From NCBI GenBank assembly GCA_037389465.1, contig JAZARR010000179.1:5614501-5678500 (forward strand): a DNA stretch of 64,000 nucleotides, written 5' to 3'. Below are positions 50,844 to 63,725 of the stretch, piece by piece. This stretch comes from Baylisascaris procyonis. Its lineage: Eukaryota > Nematoda > Chromadorea > Rhabditida > Ascarididae. Each line of letters starts with the position of its first letter. Positions within the stretch are counted from its first letter, which is position 1. The notes beneath the pieces are model-generated. The model did not search any database. It saw only the letters and a list, made by a program, of their open reading frames with translations, and had not been told where the DNA came from. Both the position numbers and the translations under genes were made by a program.

Positions 50844-53800
50844 TTTATAAGCACTGCATCCGTAAATCTTTCATAGAAAAAGTTATTTTGGTACATTTTT
50901 CAAAAGCCCGAAAACATGAAAATGGGGAAAAATTTGCACGAATTTTAAATAATAATCAAAATTTTAATGATGTATTCCTAGAATTATAAATTAAAAATCT
51001 CGTATGTGAGACTTGTGGAATCGGTCATTTCGATTAAAATACTAAAGCACTTTTTTTGTATTTCATGATAATTTATGAAATTTGTTGTTGATTTAAATCG
51101 GAACGATTGATGCATATGGTATCAGCTGTACTAGTGTGCTCCCTTATTCGTTGTTCTTAAGCGATGCAAACAGCATCTCTCATGTAGCTTCTCCAGATTG
51201 TTAAGCATAATATTTGCATTAGGAATTGAACGCAAATTTCTTAAATTTTTTCGATGAAAATTTCTAAAAGTTTTCGACATTAAGGCGTATTTAATAGTAC
51301 AGTGAGCATCACTGTTTTTAGCCTGTTTATTTAAAAATTGCATGTTAAATGGAATCGCTCACTCGTAACTTACATAATTTACAGCATTTTGAAAATAAGT
51401 TAATCTTTCTAGTCGAGCTTCAGCTACTCTCTCAGTTACTCTCGATGAAAGAATGAGGAATGCAAATATCCGATAGCTAGTTAATAAAGGAGTAATCAAA
51501 GCGCAATTGTGCTAAAGAAGTAAAACAGTTTCTAAATGACATAATGACGCTATATTTTTTGAATTTCCTATGAAAAAAAAAACTGAAGAATTTTTTTTAA
51601 AGAAGATGACTATAAGAGTTATCATTTTTGCTTGTATTCTTGTTATCCTTTTCCATGAATTTTTGTAAGTGATGCGTTCTTTCGCACGCATTCTTATTCC
51701 CAACAAATGACCGCCATTTGTTCAGAAGATCGTGTTTCATCGACCACTTCTTCCTAAAGTATTTAAAAACAATCGCTTTATGCCTTAAAGTTTGTGCGCG
51801 ATAGAAAGACATTTTTACCTTTCTATAAATGATCTTTGAACAACGGAACTGAGCGATATAATAGACGACTCTTCTAGTATTGATGTCGCATCCAGTATTT
51901 GTCCATTAAAAACGCATTTGCGTACTGCTGAGGCGTGTGAATCAAACGAGAAGACAAACAACTGAGTCGGATTTTCTATCGATATAGACTCTAAAACATT
52001 CGAATCCTTACAATGGTTATAGTACTGCATTTGGATGGCCAAGCACATCATCGTTTTGGAAGTATCGCCTTCAGAAAGATTACTGACTCTTAATGAATTT
52101 GCATCCCTCAAACAACTGGAATGATGCAATTTTTCGATTATGCAAATCAATATGAGTGATTGAGATTTGTGCAATAGCAAAACATTTTGCAAAATTGCGT
52201 TAAATTTTCTCAAATTTTTTCAAAAATTTTTTCACCCAAAGCTATTAGCGTTGTTTAGTAACGCTGATGATTTTTCTTTTCTTCATTTATGCAATATCTA
52301 ATGCTTACATTGCATTCAAAATAATTCAATGGTAATGCTGCATCGTTTCTGCGATAGTTATAATTCTCGTATAAATCGATGTGAATATTCTTCCTTTTGC
52401 ATTGAATCTAAAACAACACTAAGCAACAATAGTCCAATAGCTGTGAATCACTTAATTTATTTATTTTTATCTTTTTAATTCTAATTATTAACTAGATTTC
52501 CTTTGTTTTTTCCTTTATCAAATTTACTTATTAGTTAATTAAATTATTAATATTATTTACTAAAGTCATTCATTGTTCCTCTTGTTTCTTCAATTTTTTT
52601 CGAACCGTTAACTTTACGAGAATTGAGATCGTCTATCAAAACTATTTTGCACCATATCTTTCAATAGTATGTCTCATTAACTCATTCATTTTTCTTATGC
52701 TTTATAGCACTCAGATAGCAATCGCTTCGAGAGATAAGCAGTTAACCGTTATCATTTCCATTACTTTAGCGGATGAAATTTTTGAAAGATTTCTGTAGAT
52801 GTGGCTTAAAGAGTTTTCTTTCTCCTTTGATGAATATCCATCATAACTAAAAGACTGCGAAACGAGCACTAGGATAGAGATTATAACCTAAAATCCACCT
52901 AATAGATTAATCCCACATTTCGAAATCACACATTAATCGATAGCTATCATACAGCATATCGTTGTTGGCAATTCTTTAGTGACTTCTTTCCCGTGATAAA
53001 ATAAACTGAATGAAAAAAATGTTTAAGCTATCTTTGCCAAGTTGGCTAGGATTTCTTTTTTATCTACTTCATATTTTTTTGCTTTTACGAGAATGAAAAC
53101 AAAACTGACCTGTCGGTGCAATTCCTTTCGCCTTTCCTTATCGAAAACGAGGAGCCTGAGAGGAAGAGAGAACGGTGGAGAAGGGATAGGAAAGAGGAGG
53201 GCCAATTCATTCGCCGAAAAAGATGCTCGATGAATTAGAAGCGTACTTTCTCGGACGAAAGAGCAATTTTGATTTCATTCAAAGACGCAAGAAAGCATTA
53301 CATTAAGGGCATCAATTCCTCAAACTCTTCTCTCGAAATTCGATGAAGAGGCGACGATTAACTTAAGAAAAAATCAAATCTTTAGAATTGCGAATAGAAG
53401 TGAAATAAAGCTCCGCTCCGACGAAGTGCTTATCACCGATCTTGGATCGTCTGAGAATTTGTTTCGCTTATTCCTTACGAATTCTATTTTTTCATCAAAA
53501 ATTTTGTGAAAATTCCATTTTCACTTCATTTGCAGTGCATTCGTAAGGCAGGTAAGAACTTTAAAGGCAATGACACTAGTTCTTCAAGTCGGACGAAAAT
53601 GTTCTATTTATTCAGTCTAAAGTGATTTCGTTAGTTCAAAATCCAAACTTTTGAATTCGCTCTCTCCATTCATCACTTGATTGTTTATTCTTTGCCTATA
53701 TTTTAGTTGATAAAACCTCCCTCCTCAATTCAACTTACCCATATCGGACATGCAACGACAAATTGCACCAATCTACATCTCCCTCTAATTTACTTGCCTA

Positions 53801-56379
53801 TCTTGTGACAGGCGGCAGTGGCATAGAGGAAAATAAAAGCGCGATAGAAGTAGTTTATGGTGGGATTGAGGGAGGAGGGGCATCACGACCACCAAATACG
53901 AGTGAAACCAGAGACATCTAAACTGTCGAAAGCCCGATTTTTATAGGCCCCATATATCTCCTAAGGCGGCACAGGAGCAAATAAGTCGATCAATGGCAAT
54001 ATGTGAAGAACAATAAACGAGAATCGACTATACGAGTAAATGTGGTCACTGCAGTATTAGATCTGAAGTAGATATCTTTGGTTGGATGTTCGTCACAATA
54101 TCCATCATTGTAAGATACGCTCATATTAATGCTATAGAGCCGACAAGCTCTACAATTTATTGCAAAAGCGACGGAAGTCGGTATATCGATATGACAAATT
54201 CAAAACTGTTCACTTTCGCAAAAAAATTCAAAATTTTTAAATGCTCCTGAAAGGTGAGATTCCTCAATTTTCCCATTAGTCCTTCTCCTTCTCTCCTTTC
54301 ACTTCCTTTCTTCCCGAAAATGACGAAGGAAACTTTTTGGGGCTCCCATGAACCGCATCTTCCATTGCTTCTTCCAGTATCGTTAAGGTCATTCATCGAT
54401 CATTTTTTGAGCATTGTGGTGATATCTCGCCAAGGAGCTTATGGCAAATTGTCATCATCACACTTCCGTGTTGACAATTTAGCTTTACTTGCAGCATGTT
54501 GTGTCATTCGGCGATTGTTCATTGCGCAAATTTGATTAAAAGTAAACAAACGCATTGAACTTAGCTGAAAAAGTCGATCATTACGACTTCAATTTGATCA
54601 CTTTAATTTTGAACCTCATTCGATCATTGATATCTTTGCTTGAAGCGATCATCAAAACCTTCTCTGCCATATGAGTGGTGAAATTAAATAATGCAGCCAT
54701 TAGTTATATTGCCGTTCTTCGTCATTTTTCGCTCACATTTCATTAGAAGCAATGCTCTCAATTTGTATGCTGACTTTCCTTTAGCGCTAAATAGACGAAA
54801 TTGTGATATTTGAATTGTAAAGACTTGTGTTTATTCCAAGGTAATGTCTCTTTTGTTGTTCTCCTTTAGAAGATAATTTCTTTATCATTGTTCGGCAAAA
54901 ATTTCGGTTTTTATTATCCCTCAAAATGGTATTTATTTAGAAAATTTGCAGATAACAATTTTTCGAAAGTAATAGCTCAGCTATCTCTTGAGAAGAATAT
55001 CATCATTTAGCTAGATGCAACTAGAAAAAAGAAATTTACCAAGAGAGCTATTTCTTACATTCACATAAATATATGACTTTAACATTATTTGCGCAAATTT
55101 TTATATTCATAAATTGTTGATGGAAATGTTTTCGAGTAAATTTGGTTAATTTTTAGATTTTATGAAAGATTGATTGCAAGCGATTTTTTTTTTTTGAATT
55201 GAGAATATATTTTCAATAATATCATGTGCATTAATGACGAGAAAAACGAAAATCGAATAGCGTTGTCGAATTGGCCCCTTGTGTTGAAGTTTATAGCACT
55301 CTATTGCTTTGCTGCATTAGATCTCCCCATCAATGACCGAACAATGACTGCATGTAACATAGCATCGGCGCTTGTTACAAACAAGAAAAAAACGCTCAAG
55401 TCAATGCAAAACTTTTCTGCATTTTCAGTCAATCTACGCATTTTTATTTCCACTCCTCGTTTCCGATGCAATTTTCTCTCTTTGTATTTGAAAGTTACAA
55501 TGCATTTTATGAATGCTTTATGCGAATGAGTGATAAATCATCAATATACTAATATTCTTCAAATAATTATAGAAATTCACTAACCTTTACATATGGAGGA
55601 TAGAGACTATTAATGCCCTATGGATTTGCGCATAAACGTTGAATATTTCGAGGTATCAAAGGCCAGGTATCAAATATTTCCACGCCGTGACATATATCGC
55701 ACCACGAGTATATATCAAGTATATTTCATCTCGAATGGAAGTGGAAGCGATAGGAGCCCCATTTTATTATCCCTCATTGAATATATATTCGCTGTTGATG
55801 GCTACATAAGCTGTAGAAATGTAATGTTTGAACATTGAATTGCAAAAGTTCACGAGTTATTTTGAGATTTTATAACACTTTGATCGAAAGTGGCGTTTTT
55901 TTCTTTGATTTTCTTTGAATTCTTTGAAATTGTAATCAAATTTTCTTCGAACACTCCACGCTTTGCTTTCGTCTCACTCCGAGTCATGCATGCTTCCATT
56001 CTAAAATTTGCTAATACCGCGAATCCTTTCATCAGCTGAAAATAGGAATACGCGCGCTTTAAAAAAAGTTATAAACGGCGTTGCTCTCTGGTTAAAGAAC
56101 AAAAAATATTATGCTAACGTATTTTATTCTCTCATTCTAGCATTTTTATATATCTTCTTGAGGAGCTTTCGATCTGCTTGCCCTGCCTATTGAAGTTCTT
56201 ATAGAAATTTTTATGCATGGAGCTCTCCAGAATGTTTGATGGCTGACGGAAGAGGGGGAATGAACCTGAAACGGCTACTCTTCGACATTCCATTGTTGGC
56301 TTCGTCTTCGAGACTTTCGCCGGATCAATGGGGCCTCTTGTGTTGAGAGGGTATATTTGTGCCTGCAATATAGCCGTTG
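50844..56379. other. A+T-rich stretch, no gene recognised
   Basis: Holds the longest non-repetitive open frame of the window, 132 codons at 51815-52213 (minus). It opens with TTG, its product has no domain I recognise, and its length is what chance predicts. The frame at 54320-54535 is listed separately. The region 52440-52600 is low-complexity T/A-rich. Confidence 0.4.
54320..54535 (+). CDS. doubtful 71-residue open frame
   Basis: It opens with ATG preceded by a 50-bp pyrimidine-rich stretch, and the DNA is somewhat richer in G+C than its flanks. The predicted peptide has a Pro/Leu-rich segment near residues 14-22 and a Cys pair near residues 62-63; no domain is recognised. A minus frame (54157-54396) overlaps it. 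Chance is likely. Confidence 0.12.
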   Translation: MTKETFWGSHEPHLPLLLPVSLRSFIDHFLSIVVISRQGAYGKLSSSHFRVDNLALLAACCVIRRLFIAQI

Positions 56380-56620
56380 AGAAAATTTAGCCGAGTTTGC
56401 ACTACGCAGCGCACAACCGAAACCCTGCGAGTGTCTTGGCGCTACCAACACGGACGAGCGATAATATAACTTTCTCCTTCTCGCTGGCCAGTAACTGCTG
56501 TGATCGGCTGGATTACTAATCTCCTCATTGGGACAGTTTTGCCCCTTGTTTTCGTCTATCCTGACTGAAATTGCTTGGGAGCTTCCGGCTGCTCGTGTGA
56601 CTTCACGTTTTTTTTAGCAT
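56380..56620. promoter_or_regulatory. CpG-dense G+C island, possible promoter or exon
   Basis: At 56401-56460 the sequence reaches about 62% G+C with nine CpG dinucleotides in 60 bp, against about 33% G+C around it; the raised G+C continues at 42-47% to about 56600. On the minus strand an ATTGCAG at about 56370 could serve as a 3' splice site into the 56132-56368 open frame, and a 115-codon frame (56738-57085, minus, opening with GTG) lies upstream. A minus-strand gene with a promoter or 5' exon here is possible, but no motif or domain proves it. Confidence 0.25.
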
Positions 56621-59600
56621 TTTCAACGGGTCGTGGAAAGCGTTTCAAGCAAGTACACTTCTCACGATTCACTCTTCTTTTTTTTAATTTTAAGAGAGCC
56701 GGATGATATGATTGTACGAATTTCGAAACGATATTCCTTATAAGCCTTCTTGGTGCTTTTCTATACTTCCTCGGTACAAGAGTTCATTTAAAAAATCGAG
56801 CGTTTTTTTTTCTATTTTTGTATTATTTAATTCTCTTGAATAGATTTTATAAAACAAGATTGCTTCACTATATATCGAGGGAAAATCTGAGGATCGTTCT
56901 AACGTCATAACGAAAAATTGCGAACGACTCGAATTGTGACTCCTATATATATTTGCATTCTTGTGTGAAGCATTACAATCATCGGTCTCGCTTCTCTCTT
57001 CAAATCCATCACTAATTAATAAATCCACCAATTTTTCCCAATGTACTTTATCAAGATTTGTGCCTACTTCAAAATAACATATCACTAATAAGAAATTGCT
57101 TTAAAAAATTTTTTTTAATGTAATGAACGATGGAAAATATTCTTCATTTTTATTCCGCTTGTAGCTTAGTTCTGTTGAGCGTCACTTAAGCATAGCCATG
57201 CTCTATGACCTATTCATATTTTGACATTTTATAGCATCGTTTATTCGGCATAATAGCCTGATAAAATAAGTATAAACTTGAATTTGCTTGTATTATATGT
57301 AATAGTTATGTTAAGTCTACATTTAACTTCATGCATTGTTATAAATTAATTCTAACACTACATTATGTTATGAATAAGAAGGTGTGCAGTCTTTTTTCTA
57401 TCTTCCAATTCCTATTTCTTACTCCAAATAATGGTTGTTCTATTGCAAACATAAAACCTTTTCAATTATTGCAAAATTTAACAGTCTATTTCGTTTGTTT
57501 GTTGACTTTCTTGAATTCTATTTTTTTTTTGGTTTATAGCGTTTTTAATTGTTATGTTTTTCTTTTTAATTCCCTATTTTTTGTAGTTGAATTCTTTTTT
57601 AATTGTTATGTTTTTCTTTTTAATTCCCTATTTTTTTGTAGTTGAATTCTAACTCCTATGATGTTTAACAGTTCTTTCATTTCTTCATGATGCCATCCAT
57701 CTACGATCGAAATGCTAATTTCCTAAACGTGTGTAAAAATTAATTTGCATATCAACAACTAGGATCACATACTTCATAGCATTAGATGACGTCATTCATC
57801 TCATTGACAATGTGCTGCATGTTGAAAAATGCTCATACACCGAATCGGAAATAAAAACAAGAAGAAGCTTTCAAGAAATTCAATAGTGCTGATCAGCTGG
57901 TGCAAAATAGTAGATAGGTAAGAAACTCAGCGGCCAATAATTATATTGTTTCTAATGCTGCATCACCTTAGTGGTTCCAAAAAAGAACGTTGATGAAACG
58001 TTCTAAGAAATGATTTCAGTATGCTAGCCGATGGTACTTATAGAAATATCAGAATGCGTTATTTAATTTTTTTTTTTGCCTTTATCCAACATCCTCAAGT
58101 GAATCGAATGATGTGGATAACCTTTTGAGTATCGTAATATATTGTTTATCAAATAAAAGAGATGTTTTAAATAGTAATTATTACGAAGAAAATTTGCATT
58201 TCGAGGAAAAAAAAATGCACTCAACAATATTGTTGTATCAAGTGGACTTAAGTAAGAGAAAATCGTTTATTGCGATTTTATGCGATTTCATCATTACATA
58301 GAATTCGCAACATTTTTACGTCATTAACACAACGTTTTCACTTTCTAAAATTGCTTCCATTTACTTTGAATTTGTATTGCTTTCCTCTCTTCATATTTCT
58401 TTTAATTTTTTCACAGATCAAATTTTATACACCATTGAAAATATTTTTGCATGTAAATTCTTTTTTTTTTCAAATTTTTGCACCCAATGTCTTTATATAT
58501 TTATTATTGATGATCTATGTAGAGAAAGTTTCAAAAAAAGCTCATAAAGAATTATCTATATCGTACCTTAACTACTCTGCTGTGGCAAATTTTTGTTGTG
58601 TTTATTTTTCCATATAATATTGTCGAACAATCAGTTCGGAAAAGCCCTGGAAGCAAAATTTTATGAAATTTCTACAGAACAAATAAACGATTTATTATCA
58701 ATAAAGTTCAAAAGATTTAAGTAACTTACATTCTATTAAATTTTCATCGTAATATATCAAATTTCTATCATTGCCAAAAATTTCAATACTTACTAATCAT
58801 CTCCATATATTGCGATTGCGATCATAGTTCAAGCTATCTAAGTAGAAGAAATATAGGCTGGAAATGAGAGTTTTTTGAGCTTATATTACAAAGGATCGAA
58901 ATTCATCATTAATGCTGCCCACCAAAAACACATTATCACTAACATTCTTCTAGCATTGGAGGGACAATCTTTTCTTAGCAAGTTTAACACTTAACGTCTA
59001 CTTCCTTTAAAAAATGATTGAAAAATTAGCACATAATTTTATTTTCGAATTTTACATAAATTCTCTTAGCGTTCTTTGTATCAGCGTCGTGATATTTATT
59101 TATTTTCGAGTTTACATAAATTGTTCATCGTATACTAACAAACATAGATAAGCTCTAACATAGTGAATAATTGTATTACTTCAAGTATTCTCCTTCCACT
59201 TTATTAATTATAAATTTCTATTTTATTCGTACTCTTTCCTATAAAAACTCATTAACTTGAAAGAGTAGTGATCAGCTGTCGAAAGACTTCAATGCCGAAT
59301 CTCTACTCATAGTTCGTACCGTCAATATTTTATAAATAAATTTTGACTCTATCCATTTATATATGAATATTCAACGTTTCAAGTAAATTTCAATTCTCCA
59401 GAATTGATGATTCCAAATTCTGATATGGTTGTTGCCGCATTAAAATAAACAATTAGGCGAATTCTTCACAATGAGTGCAATTGTGATGTTTTTGAGACTC
59501 AAATTCAATAGAATGAAAGTCGATAACACTAAATTACATCCCTATGGGACCGTATATCGTTGTTTTGACTATCCAACTTGTCGCTTAGCGTTCATTACTT

Positions 59601-60340
59601 TATCGGTTAATCTCCACTACAAATTCATCGGTAATTAGAAGATGAATATTTTTATTAAAACGTTATTGATTTTTCATAGCTGTGAGAATGAAATGTAAGT
59701 TGAAAAATATCAAAGGGTTGTACGAGCTGAGCTCTTTCCCTTCCTACAACTCCTCGAGGTCGTTCCCTTCCTCTAGTAGTTCATGCTTGTCCTCTTTCTC
59801 CAACTGTTCGAGCCAATTCACTCCATCTAATTATGTGAGCTCGTTCCTTTCCTTCAATTGTTGAAGCTTGTTGTCTTTCTCCAATTCGACGTTTCGAAAG
59901 AAACAGCAATTGCGTGATTTTCTGCTCAAGTGACCCTCTCATTATTTTCGATGACTAGCAAAGTATTCCCGTTGTGAAGGATGCATTATTCCTTCGCAGA
60001 AGAACAGAAACTTTCAGTGCGACAACTAAGAGTGGCATTCCTCGAAAGGCTTCAAGGCACATGCTTAACTGTTAATTACTATATGTAAATTTTTCATTTT
60101 TACTAACCACAACCTTCCTTTTGTCACTCATGAACGAACTTTACAGCAGTACAAAGAATTCCGCAGCTCAGAGCATCGGCACTTATCTCTCCAATCACTT
60201 ATGTGAAAAGAAATCCTCGAAAATTTAGTAAAAAAAAAAATGTCACATTTAACCAGCTCTTGTTGATTCTGATTGACTGGACCATCCGACAAGTTGAAGT
60301 CACGGGCTAGAATTCGATGGGCCTATCATCTGAGAGTTAA
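56621..60340. other. A+T-rich stretch, no gene recognised
   Basis: Frames of 104 and 115 codons (57331-57645 and 58270-58617, plus) are Phe/Leu-rich because of T-rich DNA and fit chance. The 56738-57085 minus frame (115 codons) looks more globular but opens with GTG and has no known domain. The 54-bp duplication at 57542-57650 is listed separately. Confidence 0.4.
57542..57650. repeat. 54-bp tandem duplication
   Basis: Two almost identical copies start at 57542 and 57596 and differ mainly by one T in a T run. The near identity suggests a recent event. Confidence 0.93.
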
Positions 60341-60533
60341 CCGGTTGACAGTCGAACGCTGACGATAAATACGGGTCGGTGATATCAGTTCATCTGTTTG
60401 ATGTAAAAAAATTCATCGTACCTGATGGTCGGGGCATTAGACGGTTGATTGTTGACGTGTTAGACTAAACGATGATCGGTGATTCAAAGTCGTTTATCAT
60501 AAATTGACCCGTTGGAGCGATTCGACCAACCGT
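60341..60533. repeat. diverged 100-bp tandem pair with inverted end
   Basis: CGGTTGA at 60342 and 60442, and TCGGTGAT at 60376 and 60476, give two matching anchors with exactly the same 100-bp spacing, so the segment is an old tandem duplication. The right edge (60515-60533) is an inverted, gapped version of the left edge: CGGTTG, then TCGAA, then CGCT on opposite strands. The block is about 40-50% G+C, above its surroundings. It could be a small non-autonomous element. Confidence 0.5.
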
Positions 60534-60587
60534 ATTTCTCACTAAGCACCTTTAAAATGAGTGTTCAATCAACTATCCTATAACCAG

Positions 60588-60645
60588 CAGGTAAGCAATT
60601 AACTCACTAGTAAATACAGGTAAGCAACCAATTCACTAATAAATA
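60588..60645 (+). repeat. 29-bp tandem duplication carrying CAGGTAAG
   Basis: Two copies start at 60588 and 60617, and each begins CAGGTAAGCAA. The rest of the unit matches with about four changes. Each copy holds a full 5' splice-site consensus (CAG/GTAAG). Confidence 0.88.
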
Positions 60646-61006
60646 CAACTCCAAGTAGAGTTATAATGCACATTATCGACTCTAAGTTTAAATTTTTATC
60701 TCATTTTTATAAATCTGTAATTTCAGTTCTTTTTTTTTCTACGGGCACATAAATGTGGAATTCATTCACTGCGATTTTATTCAATTCGGTTTACCATTTG
60801 TGAAAAAAAGATCGCATAATGTACTTTGTTGGCGTGGTTTGCTATTACATGATGACATAGCGCATCGCTTCTATGAATTATTCCCATCATATTTCATCAT
60901 GTCTTTGTTGACTTTGATGATGCCTTCTCAAATATCCTCATATTTGCCTAGAGTTTTGAAACTCCGAGTAGTTGAAAGGAATTTCTTAAAAGTTTAGAGA
61001 GCGTAG

Positions 61007-61041
61007 AGGGGTCGAGGAGGGGGAGGGGGGGGTGGTTGCGG
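61007..61041 (+). repeat. second G-run tract, predicted G-quadruplex
   Basis: Runs of 4, 5, 8 and 3 G with short loops lie on the plus strand, meeting the four-run quadruplex pattern. Confidence 0.75.
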
Positions 61042-63679
61042 GAATTCCTTCGAATTTAGAGTAAATTTCCTCAGAGTTGACGAAAATTTTTTAAACGTTT
61101 TTTTTTCTATCACTTCAAACTGCTCAATTTCCAATCGTTTAGCACCATTATGTTATTGAAATATTGGAAAAAAATCTTGAAATATGGATTTTCTCCAGCG
61201 AGAGGTAATGAGAATATATTTATGATTGGTCGTATTCGTTTTCGATTCCTTCTTTTTATCGTTTTTATAAAGAAATTTCTTCGATCGTAATATAAAGAAG
61301 TAAAAAATGATGAAATTTTATTTGCTTAACGCTTAGAATAACGAATTTTCAAATGTTTTGGGGAAAATTCTCGATTATAGATGATTATAAATTCATCATT
61401 CAATAACAAATTTCCATCCTTTAAATTTCCATCCTTTCGACTCCATCTCAATATTGTACACTAAATTTCATCTGCAACGTTTTCGCGCTCAATCGGGATA
61501 TTCTCCTCATCGATTTGAATGTCGATACGAATCATTTTTAAGCCCATAATCCTTCGAAAGGAATCGATGAAGACATAACTCTTTTTTTTGGCATAAAATT
61601 TTTTTTCGCAATTTTTTTCTTCATTTTTGATGAAGGAAAAGCGGCAATAAGTTAATGCAGTCAGTACATTTTGGTCTAGAGGGATATTTGCGTAAGTGCA
61701 ATGCGTGTTTCACTACGATTGAGTATTCGTGAAAGGACACTTGAAACGTTCATTAACGCGTATTTCAGATTCCAACGAGAGAAATAGACAGTTGTTGACT
61801 TTGAATAAATGAGCGAAAATCTCCGAATGTGTATCCAAGCATTGAAGTTTTATCCGAGTAATGCTTACAATTGCATTCTTATTTCTGAAGAATTTTTTAA
61901 CGATTTACATTTGGAATAATAGCGATATCGGTAGATTACTTTCAGGATCTGAATCCAGAAAAGGAATAAATAAAGGACGCAAAAACTTTTTCTTTCAAAA
62001 TAACTTTTTATCTCAATATTGCTGTCGAGGTTTATTTAGTTAGAAGAGAAAAACCAAAGAGAAAGACTAGGAAAAATTGGAAATTTACATGAAATATAGA
62101 CATCATCAGCTCCCAAACATATCAGCTCTTCCTCGTTCTCGTTCCTGCTTCTCATAGTTTTCTGCTTGCATACTCTACTGCTAGAAAATGACAATAATCA
62201 AATATTAAGCTAAACTTAAGAGGTCATATTTAGTTGTTTATTGTGACAACAAAACTAAAATTCACTTATTCAAAAGTGGATTTATTTTTGGATGAACCAT
62301 TGAGTATCTAGAGAATCCACTAAGAAACACAAATTAAGACTTAGAATTAGTTGTGCTGACAGATGTGGTATAAATATAGGATAAAACAATGTTCCATTCG
62401 TTGTGTTGCATAAAGATAATTGAATTCAGCCATTTCGCTTTCATAGCTTCGTATTATTTGCTTGTCGCCTATCATGTTGCATATTTACTACCGAAATTAT
62501 TTTCGTCAAATTATGTGAGGCGCGGAAAGCTAGCTAGCTTTTCGGATGGAATCCACCGCAAGCTTATAGTACGCTTTTCAATAGCTTCAGTGACAATCCA
62601 TTCATCCTAGTAAAGTCTAATTATCTTTTTTTTTCTGACTAATGTGTACAATGAACTAGCAAAGCTTTACAGCAAAAAAAAAAAAAAAAAACACCCTATT
62701 ATTTGTCATTTGCATTGATCGAAGCATGAGCGTTCTAGATAATGGAAGATTATTGCGCTCTTATTCGAAACATTTGCAATAACCCATAAAGCATACTGCA
62801 CTTTTTTTTAAAAAATTTTAATTAAAAAAAATACAAGTTTTTCATCTTTTCAGGTTGTCATCAAGAATCATTGAGAACATTTATTCATTCGTTGGTACCG
62901 TTCGAAAAAAAATTTCTTTCAAGAGTCATTCTAAATTCCACGGCTCATGATTTTCGTGCTACCAATGTTCACAGTAGTTAGCATGCGTTAATAGCTATGT
63001 TTTGTTTGCGAAGTGTTTAGCCATGATTTCAATTACAGTGATTTACCACTGATGCTGTCCATAAAAGTTTTATTCTTTACGTTTGGCGTCCGTTGTTGCG
63101 TCGATGATTTTCCGTCTTATAGCTTAAACAGTCATATGTTAGATGCCTTGTCTGGGATATTCACCAGGATTTGGTTTTAATGTCTTTGAAGGCAAACGCT
63201 ACAGTTTGAAAACCGCAGGTGCGTATGCTCTAGAGCAGAGTATAAAAAAGGATGGAACCTTTGTCAGATATAATTGAGCTCATAGTGGTTTAAAAAAGGT
63301 GCTAATCAGTTCCACTGCATCACTAGTATTTAATTGAGAACATCTTTCTCTCTAAGTAGTTTCGTTTTTTTTCCAAAGAATATTTTTTTCAAGAGAATAA
63401 TTGCTTTTCATAGCTTTCTTTACACTCCTATCCGATCGGTTATTTTTTCACATTGCCATTTTTTTTCTATCGCCTCTTTCCAATATTCATTTCTCTTCAG
63501 TTCTTAAGAAATTTTACGATTTCAACAACTTTGTGGTATGACACCAATCTTCGTTATTAAACTCAGGTGCGATTTTTAATTCATTTCGCACGCCTTCAAC
63601 AGCCATCTCATAATATGCTGTTTTCGCCTCAAAAATATGACTCTTGAAGCCCTTTATTTTGAGTCAAGTATACGCCCTC

Positions 63680-63725
63680 ACATTATATTATATATAATGT
63701 TGTTAACATTATATTATATAATATT
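63680..63725. repeat. AT-rich direct and inverted repeat
   Basis: ACATTATATTATATA occurs twice, 25 bp apart, and TATAATGTT/AACATTATA flank a GTT loop between them. The segment could fold as a hairpin; it may be only A+T-rich slippage. Confidence 0.75.

Noticed and set aside
47111..50896. Open frames of 337, 735, 788, 583, 374 and 281 codons on both strands
   Set aside because: They arise because a 6-bp repeat without stops in four frames stays open indefinitely; the products are pure dipeptide repeats that switch type at the three phase slips.
51815..52213. 132-codon minus-strand frame as a gene
   Set aside because: It opens with TTG, has no recognised domain, and its length equals the chance maximum for this composition.
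56738..57085. 115-codon minus-strand frame as a gene
   Set aside because: It opens with GTG and no domain or clear splice partner is seen; kept only as context for the CpG-dense island.
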